64,000 bases of DNA from Penium margaritaceum (lineage: Eukaryota > Streptophyta > Zygnematophyceae > Desmidiales > Peniaceae). The DNA lies in the NCBI GenBank assembly GCA_023375785.1, contig SZWC01001186.1, forward strand, positions 98,562-162,561, in the 5' to 3' direction. Position numbers and translations under genes: made by a program. The notes beneath the pieces were generated by a model. It worked only from the letters and a program-made list of their open reading frames with translations, searched no databases and was not told the origin of the DNA. Below are positions 57,181 through 64,000 of the stretch, piece by piece. Positions within the stretch are counted from its first letter, which is position 1; each line of letters starts with the position of its first letter.

Positions 57181-58600
57181 ACATATACCCCATATCCTGC
57201 TTCAATACGTGGTGGAAACACTCCAACCTCTACCCTCCACCCTTTAGCGAAGACGTGGGGTCCAGGTTCAACTCTTCGGAGGTTTTTGTGCTAAGGTAGC
57301 ACCTCCGCCTTAGTTGGTTACGACCGGGGGTAAAAAAGGATAAATTGATCAGATAATCCTAGTTTTCGCTCTATCCTACTGTGATGTGTCTGTTCCAGGC
57401 AGATGTCTAAGTTTTGAACCTATCTGATTCCTATCTTATCGGATGCTCAATCCTGATAGCGGTGGTCGCAGAAGTAAGCTGACCTGAACGGCTGAATTCT
57501 TGACTTACCGCCCAGGCCATTTTGGCCGTCATTTATTCGAAAAAAGTTTGCCATGCTTGCTTGGGATTCACTGACGCGCTAGCCTTCACACTTTCATGAC
57601 GGTTCGAACGCAGGTCCTGTTCTGTTATCCGTAATTAGTTGGGTTCTGCCGAAGTGGACCTGACTGAAACATCTACAATTAGTGCCCTTTAAAAACTTGA
57701 CGTTTGGCCGGCGTACCATGTAGGTCTCTCACGTCAGGTCAGAGTTTGGCGCTTATGAGATTCGCCGGCGGAGTTTGCCATGCGCTATTTCTGGGCGTCA
57801 CATAATATTTAACCTATTTTTCGGAACAGTCGCTCGCCTTGTACACCTGTCGTCATCGTCGCAGAAGGTCGTGGCGACTGGTCAGGTCATCGCCTCGGAC
57901 AAGTTTGCCCGGTAAAAAAAACATTTACATCGTCAGGCTCATCCCCAAATGCTGTGCAGAGTACATCTCTCCCGTGCCAGCGTGGTTCACGTGAGCAAGC
58001 TCCGTCTGGTTGCCCTGGAAAGCGTCGTGCGCGCCCAATGGGGCTGCAGCCCCTCTCCACTGATGTTGCCGCAGCGGCCGAGAGCAAACCAATGGGAAGG
58101 CCGCTGGTCTGGCCTGGGTCCAGCTTTGCTGCGGCAGCTGCTGGGCTGCATCGTCGTCCGCCTGCGTGCGTTGGCGAGGTGCCCCATGGGGAGGCATGCA
58201 CATGCCATGCCGCATCAGCCGAAGCAGTCTCGTTTTGTGGTACTTTGAGATACACGAGAGAATAAGACCATAAAAGACCAGGGTGTCGTAGCATGGCCAC
58301 AAAGGGGATGCAAGACCCTTGGGCGTGATACCTGGGATGACACGCATGGCAGCATCTTCACTGAAGTCGGAAGCAAAAGTGCCCCCATATCCAACATTCG
58401 GGACCAAAGCTGGCGAGACGGAATCCGAAGCCCATATCGGAAACTCGTCGCAAACCATCACGTTGAGTGCTGTTTTCGGCCACACTGAGCCGAACAACTT
58501 GAGCAAGACCCCAGATTTTGACCAGACCACAATGTGAAATTGCATTGTAAATTTCAAACCAACAACACAGCACGGCAGGCCAGCAACAGGTTGCGGCAAC
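57181..58600. other. Intergenic upstream of the kinase gene
   Basis: No gene recognised. GGTTCAACTC at about 57270 resembles a tRNA B box, with an inverted pair CTAAGGTAGCACCTCCGCCTTAG just after (about 57293-57315), so a tRNA-derived SINE scrap is possible. A long minus-strand frame starting at 59622 and running to 57925 crosses this region but is antisense to the kinase exon. Confidence 0.4.
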
Positions 58601-58917
58601 AGTAGGGCTGGTTTGGCCGAAACGTCGCAGCAGCGCCGCTTCACACCACCACCACCACATCTGTCCCCTCTCACCAAATGCACTTCTGTCACTCTTCTCG
58701 AATGCTCACTGCAAATTGCACCTCGGGACGACATCCACGAGGTGCGAATCTGTCTCACCCGACTTGCGCTGTGCGTTGGTGTTCGTCGGAATCCGCCTCC
58801 CGCTTCTTGGCCTTCTCTGCTCTCACTGAACAGCTGCCGCGTTGACCAACGCACGGCCCGCGGAGCACCCTGCAAAAAGCCAAACCGCCTGTCTTCCTCT
58901 TCTGCCCGCCAGCCGCC
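58600..58917 (+). promoter_or_regulatory. Probable promoter/5' UTR region of the kinase gene
   Basis: C/T-rich stretches (CACCACCACCACCACATCTG, CTTCCTCTTCTGCC) typical of plant 5' leaders lie just before the start codon, whose context is GCCGCCATGT, a good eukaryotic initiation context. No TATA box is obvious. The transcription start cannot be placed. Confidence 0.35.
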
Positions 58918-59783
58918 ATGTTTGCTGTGAGCGAGGGCCTGCGCGTGGTCCAGGTTGGGTCTGCCAATCTGCTTAGCAGCAGCAGCAGCGCGCCCGGCCG
59001 ACCGTGCCAAGATGCCGCGTCCGCCAAGGCCCTCCCCTCCCGCGTGGGGACCTCCCACCCTCCCACGCGAAGGCGCGGGAGTCGCGTCCGCGTGTCCGCG
59101 TCGCTCGCCCAGGAAGCTCCCCCCTCCGCCCAACAGCCCACGTTCACCGCGCAGGACCGCGTGGACATCCTGTCCGAGGCCCTCCCCTTCATCCAGCGCT
59201 TCCAGCGCAAGACGGTGGTGGTCAAGTACGGCGGCGCTGCCATGAAGGACCCCAGCCTCAAGGAGCGCGTCATCAAGGATCTCGTTCTCCTCTCCTGCGT
59301 GGGCCTGCGCCCGGTGCTCGTGCACGGCGGCGGGCCCGAGATCAACACGTGGCTGTCCCGCATCGGCATCGAGCCCAAGTTCCTCAACGGCCTCCGGGTC
59401 ACAGACGGCCCCACCATGGAGGTGGTGGAGATGGTGTTGGTGGGCAAGGTCAACAAGTCCCTTGTCTCCCTCATCAACCAGGCGGGCGGGAGCGCCGTGG
59501 GCATGTGCGGCAAGGACGGCAAGCTGATCATGGCGCGGCCAGCGGACGCAGACCTGGGGTTCGTCGGCGAGATCGAGAGCGTGGACACGGCGGTGGTGCA
59601 GGGGCTGGTGCGGGACGGCCACATCCCCGTGATCGCGTCCGTGGCCGCGGATGCGGAGGGGCAGGCGTACAACGTGAACGCAGACACGGCTGCTGGGGAG
59701 ATTGCTGCGAGTTTGGGTGCGGAGAAGCTCATTCTCATGACGGACGTGCCCGGCGTCATGATCGACCCCAAGGACCCCGCCAG
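58918..59783 (+). CDS. NAGK: N-acetylglutamate kinase, plastid (first exon, C-terminus missing)
   Basis: Phosphorylates N-acetyl-L-glutamate with ATP, the second step of the cyclic arginine/ornithine pathway; in plants and algae it works in the plastid and is controlled by arginine and PII. Residues 1 to about 62 are Ser/Ala/Arg-rich with few acids, a likely transit peptide. The amino acid kinase fold starts near 78 ([15 protein letters not shown]). Visible signatures are [10 protein letters not shown] (100-109, phosphate-binding Lys103), [10 protein letters not shown] (133-142, substrate/ATP glycine loop), [23 protein letters not shown] (158-180), [13 protein letters not shown] (251-263, acyl-substrate and Mg site) and [11 protein letters not shown] (271-281). 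The exon most likely ends at CAG|GTTCGT (59783/59784), after about 288 residues. The frame stays open to 60045, but that tail is not kinase-like. About 60 residues normally follow (KMI.DGKV.GGMIPKV to the C-terminus) and are not found before 64000. The start codon is the first ATG in frame with the transit peptide. Confidence 0.93.
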
Positions 59784-61547
59784 GTTCGTGCGTGCTAGCG
59801 TGCGAGTGGAGTGTGTGCGGCTGCTTTCGTGGGTGGACGCCTGGGTGGGTATTTTTTTATCGGTCTTGCCTTTTCGGAGGAAAGAGGTATCTTTGTTTTC
59901 TCGTCTTTTTCTTTCCCCTCGACTTATATTGTCTGTTTTTCGCCGTTTTTTTTTTTTTTTCCCATGGCTTCCCCACAGCCCGACGAGGGAAGGCTGTTGC
60001 GGGCAGGTCGGTGGATGGACGCACTGTGGCGTCTACGATGCGTAATTTCAGGGATAGCACGCGTTGGACGAATAGACGGGTGCGCTGCGAGTGTGGGCCG
60101 CATCATATTACGTTAGGTGTGACGCGTGTGGATATGCCGCAGTAAGGTTGCGCACCTATCACCTTGTTCAGATGATGGGTGCGCGATGATCCGACAGGAC
60201 GACATTAGGGCGCCATATGAGGAGCGCAGAGCTGTGCGCTTGCCCGTTGCCTTTTTGTCTTGCCTCTTTTTGCGGTGAAGGTCACCTCGTATTCTGAGGC
60301 CTCATCGTCATGATTTGAAAATCAGAGAACGATAGAAAGAAAGAACAGAGAAGCCGGAGCCCCACCCCCCTCCCCTTCTTCTGCGGTCACCTCTTCCCCT
60401 CCCACTTATCTCTCTCCTCGGTGCTTAGAAGACTCTGTGGGATGATCACAGCTGTGGGGCCTGGGGGTGTGTCTGCTGTCTCCTTCGCTGACAGCGGATC
60501 ATTAGTTGGCTCTTTCACGCACAGTGAGAGAGCGTCAATGGAGCCATGTCATTGCCTCGCCTCAGCACAATGCGGAGTGCGCGTGTGCAAGACAAGACCT
60601 ACCACCAGCAGGCAGCAGTTCTGCCACCTGTGGCAGATGTTCTGACACAGCCGTTCGGAAACATCGAGGACTTTGATGTTATGGTTTCAAGGGCTTGTGT
60701 TGGCAGTGGTGGTGGTCCGTGCGTGGGCGTGGGATGGAGTGGAGTAGAGCTGCCCGCTCAGTTGCTGGTCAGCTTGCCTGCCGTTCAACGCAACGTTCAC
60801 GTGGGACATGGTGCGATTTTTTTATTTTTTGTGAAGGAAACACTGCGCCTAGGGCACACATTTTCCATCGCAAGCAATCCCAAGCAGGGCAGCAGTCAGC
60901 TCTGCCACGCATCTGTCGTGGCAATCCCAAAGCGGTGTCCATCTAGGACAGGTTGCAGTCTCTCTCGTCCGGGGCATCCGAGGAAAGAAAGGGTGCCAGC
61001 AACCACCCTGCACTCCCACAGCGCAAGTGCGTGCTGCCTGCCGCGTCTTTTGCGCTAATGCTACCTCGTGCGGTATGGCATGGGGTGGCGTTGTATGGTA
61101 TGGTGTGGCATGGTAAAGTGTTGTTGCATGGTCGGTTTCCATCATGAGCTATTTGTGATGGTTGGTGCCCTCGCACGATGGTGACAGTGCACTCTACACC
61201 TTGCGAATTGGCCTGAAAGGGCAATTTGGGGTTTCATGTTGTCCAAGCTTGTTGTTTTCCCGCCACATGGGGGGATGGCACATAGTGGCAAGTGAAATTG
61301 TGGTTCAAAGGCGTGCCAGCCTGCCCAGCACCAATGGGCACGCACCAGTGAAAGCTTTTTTTTCAGTGAAGCATGCGAGCAGCTTGTCCAACATTGTCAG
61401 TGAGTTGCATATTACATTGCTCATGCGCAGCACCCAGCAGTCCGCACTGACTGTGACGCAGTGCAGGATGTGGGTATGTGCTGCCGAGTGTGGCAGCACG
61501 GGCAGCACCACACACCGCTTCACTCCATATCTCACTGTGCAGCAAGG

Positions 61548-61549
<2 letters not shown>
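59784..61549. other. Presumed intron of the kinase gene, left part
   Basis: Begins GTTCGTGCG and becomes T-rich (T-run at about 59947-59960). No open frame matches the missing kinase C-terminus. Around 61065-61125 there is a low-complexity GGTATGG/GGCATGG stretch. No other gene is recognised here. Confidence 0.5.
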
Positions 61550-61582
<33 letters not shown>

Positions 61583-61833
61583 NNNNNNNNNNNNNNNNNN
61601 NNNNNNNNNNNNNNNNNNNNNNNNNNNNNNNNNNNNNNNNNNNNNNNNNNNNNNNNNNNNNNNNNNNNNNNNNNNNNNNNNNNNNNNNNNNNNNNNNNNN
61701 NNNNNNNNNNNNNNNNNNNNNNNNNNNNNNNNNNNNNNNNNNNNNNNNNNNNNNNNNNNNNNNNNNNNNNNNNNNNNNNNNNNNNNNNNNNNNNNNNNNN
61801 NNNNNNNNNCCCCCCCCCCCCCCCCCCCCCCCC
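61550..61833. other. Poly-C tract and assembly gap
   Basis: 33 C (61550-61582), 227 N (61583-61809), then 24 C (61810-61833). C on both sides supports a genuine long homopolymer. Poly-Pro/Poly-Gly peptides predicted across it are artefacts. Confidence 0.92.
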
Positions 61834-64000
61834 AAGACTCCATCCATCCCAGTAGTGTGAGGCTGTATGCATCACAGACAGGCTGCCTGAGCAAAGGGTT
61901 TTGCGCTATGCGTGGGCAGCAGGTATGGCAGTGGTACTACCAGTTCCGCGGTGAACTGCGGTTTTGTACTGCAGTTTTGCAGTAATGTAGTGCTGTTTTT
62001 TTTTGTTTGGTGGTACTGGTTCGGTTACGCTACTCACCTTGAAGGGCACCCCTCTTCTGTGCTACCGTGCCATGCAGTGGTCCTTTAGAAGTCGAAGCAA
62101 AGAACGTACGGGTGTGTTGGTGATGACCGATTTCAGCCTGTTCTGCACTTCGGAAGTGGATTTCAACATCAATTCACACGAGGATTTCTGCGGTGTTTGA
62201 TTTCTGCACTAAAAAAACAAATTGTGCAAACTATGGTTTAAGATGTACTGTGGTACAACTGGAATACTGCGGTATCCTACTTGTACTGCTGGTAACGCGG
62301 TACCGTTACCAGCATCGGTATTGACCCACCACAAAAATTGAATACTGTGGTACTTGTGGTTCCACTGTACCAACGTACTGCGGTACTACATACCGCGGTT
62401 TGCCGTCCCTGGCGGGCGGTCTTGACACTTGCCTGGTCTTGTTGTCTTGTCCCAGAGCGAAGACCAGTACTCCAAACCCCCACTGCAGCACGGCTATGTG
62501 CTGTGCTGTGCTGGGTTCTGCTGGGCTGTGCGGCACTGTTCTGTGATTTGCTGTTCTGCGCAGCACACCGCAGCGCGGTGCTCCAGCTGCTACTGCTGCT
62601 GCTGCTGCTCATGTCAATGGTCGTTGTACCGGCCATACCAGTGCAAAGACCAACGACACTTCGACTGGAAGTGAACCAAAGTCATCCGAATCGAACCGAA
62701 GTGAACCAAATCGAACCGGAGTGATCCGGATCGAGGCTCATGGGTCGAACCACGCTGCGCTGGTTTTCATGTCTGCGAAGAAATCCCTAGAGATGCGACC
62801 TCATGTTGCACGTGAGGCTGCGGTGAACTCGGGTGAGTCCACACACGCCAGATACTCTCTGACCTGACCTACTGACGGACGGACCGACGGACCCAGCAGA
62901 CCGACAGAGGGACCGACTGACCATCGGAGTCCGTCGATCGGTCCTTCTGTCGGACCGACCGACCAACCGACACAAGGGCAGGGCAGCAGCCGGATGCGTG
63001 GCCAGCTTTGCCCGGGCCTGTTGCCCCCTCTGCATGCATGCAAGTGCAGTGCATGACTCGCCCTGGCTTTGATGGTTTTGCCATCCGCATCATCCACACG
63101 ACCGACCGACTGACCGGGAGAAGGAACCTAGTCTGGATGACGTGCCGTGTTGTGCTTTGCCATGTCATGGCATGCCATGACGCGGTGTGTTGAGCATGAT
63201 GCGCCATACTGTGCTGTGCCATGTCATTATAAATAGCATGTCATACGTGGCACTGTCTCATAGAAAGGCTGCGTCCCAAGTTGAAGTGTTGTGTCGAAGC
63301 AAGTCATTTTCCTGTAGCAGTGGGCCACCCTTGGAGCTAAGGTGGGCACATTTCAACATGATAGTTTCAGCAGAACCTCCCTTTTTTTTTAAGTCAATAT
63401 CAAGATTAATGCTCATGAGGTGGATGTTTGTTGGTTCGGTATTGCTCAAACATCTTTCGATGTTTGTTGAGTACATCCATCTGGAACGATATCAGTGGGA
63501 ATCACACAAGGGGAAAAGAGTGCGGTACAGTGCTGAAAAGCATTCAATTCATCTGTACAAACTATTTACTGCATGAAGATTGATCGGATTAATGTATCCA
63601 GCAACCCAAACACTTGTCAAATTCTTAACAGAAAAAGAAAAAGTTCATGTTGATGTCAAAAGGGTATGAGAGGCTTTTGATACTGTATCAATGTTGACTG
63701 TCAATGTCAGTATCAATACTGATCTTGTCATTGAGGGTTGATGTCGATATCGCTAATGGGTTGATATTGGCTGCGCTGCATCATGCTGTGCTTCGCTTCG
63801 GTGTTCGTATTGGTGTTGGCGTTTGCGTTTGCAGTTTTCCTTGCGCTCATGTTCATTTGTTTGTGTTTATGTTTGTGTTTGCGCGCTAGACCTTCGCCTG
63901 CCCCGCTGCTCACCTTTCTGCTTGTGCAGAGGAAAAAACTGAACTCACCGTCGCAATTGGTGGGAGCTGAAACGCTTTTTTTTGGTCAACGTCAATGTTT
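61834..64000. other. Presumed intron/intergenic sequence with several simple-sequence tracts
   Basis: No exon or RNA gene recognised. It contains clustered short-word repeats: TGCGGTAC/GGTAC words at about 62240-62405, CTGTGCTG words at 62495-62590, GAACC/GATCC pentamers at about 62675-62735, CCGAC/GGACC words at about 62865-62975, CATGCCATG words at 63150-63245, GATATTG/TCAATA words near 63690-63770 and a GTGTTT/GCGTTT run at 63800-63890. Confidence 0.5.
62860..62980. repeat. CCGAC/GTCGG short-word repeat tract
   Basis: Dense degenerate repeats of GACCGAC and its inverse over ~120 bp (GGACGGACCGACGGACC ... GGACCGACCGACCAACCGAC). CCGAC is also the core of the plant CRT/DRE element, but the density here looks like a simple repeat rather than a promoter. 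Confidence 0.75.

Noticed and set aside
57925-59771. Minus-strand proteins of 565 and 338 residues
   Set aside because: They are antisense to the kinase exon, whose GC-rich third codon positions suppress stops on the other strand; no domain seen.
59004-59798. A 264-residue Arg/Pro/Gly-rich plus-strand frame
   Set aside because: It is a shifted-frame shadow of the kinase exon.
61162-61985. Long frames on both strands across the third gap
   Set aside because: They exist only because N and homopolymer C/G contain no stops.
62860-62980. Cold-response (CRT/DRE) promoter cluster
   Set aside because: CCGAC is present many times, but as part of a simple short-word repeat with no gene start beside it.

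Overview
The window reads as nuclear DNA of a green-lineage (Viridiplantae) eukaryote with a repeat-rich, large-intron genome. A streptophyte alga or early land plant (charophyte-like) is my best guess, but that is inference. The main evidence is one clear host gene near the right end, a plastid-targeted N-acetylglutamate kinase (arginine pathway). Supporting evidence is plant-style LTR elements whose primer-binding sites match initiator tRNA-Met (TGGTATCAGAG), Mutator-like, pogo-like and PIF/Harbinger DNA transposons, an L1-like LINE, a SINE and a long satellite array. There are three N gaps (14021-14061, 38834-39069, 61583-61809). The first is almost certainly an assembly artefact; the other two sit inside poly-G/poly-C tracts.

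Layout. 1-5.2 kb: two arrays of a 19-bp minisatellite whose unit junctions form a perfect palindromic G-box, separated by a 1.3-kb spacer with hairpin modules, then a doubtful Ser-rich, single-membrane-segment protein on the minus strand. 5.2-15.2 kb: a pogo-like (DDE_1) transposase on the plus strand, split by a 7.87-kb Ty1/copia element (minus strand, 645-bp LTRs, 5-bp target duplication CTGTG). 16.1-22.7 kb: an old, heavily broken Ty3/gypsy element (minus). 24.4-25.3 kb: a decayed PIF/Harbinger transposase (minus), followed by a two-copy direct repeat. 27.9-35.0 kb: a tandem array of about 14 copies of a ~487-bp unit, with a ~383-bp MITE in one copy. 36.6-40.0 kb: a Pro/Ala-repeat tract and a Mutator-like transposase (plus) with MULE, SWIM and zinc-knuckle domains. 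40.5-44 kb: duplicated short exon-like segments of unknown nature. 45.4-52.2 kb: a second, much older copia fossil (minus) carrying a 92-bp SINE with a perfect 13-bp target duplication and a (GA)30 tract. About 53.5-57.2 kb: a LINE remnant (plus). 58.9-64 kb: the first exon of the acetylglutamate kinase gene, then 4.2 kb of sequence with simple repeats and no recognisable following exon. The rest of the gene must lie beyond the window, in the last N gap, or be lost.

How things work together. Apart from the kinase, almost everything is transposon sediment. The insertion order that can be read directly is: the pogo-like element came before the copia insertion, the second copia came before the SINE, and the satellite came before the MITE. 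I see no operon-like or defence-like gene set. The most unusual structures are the G-box minisatellite with its hairpin spacer and the 487-bp satellite.
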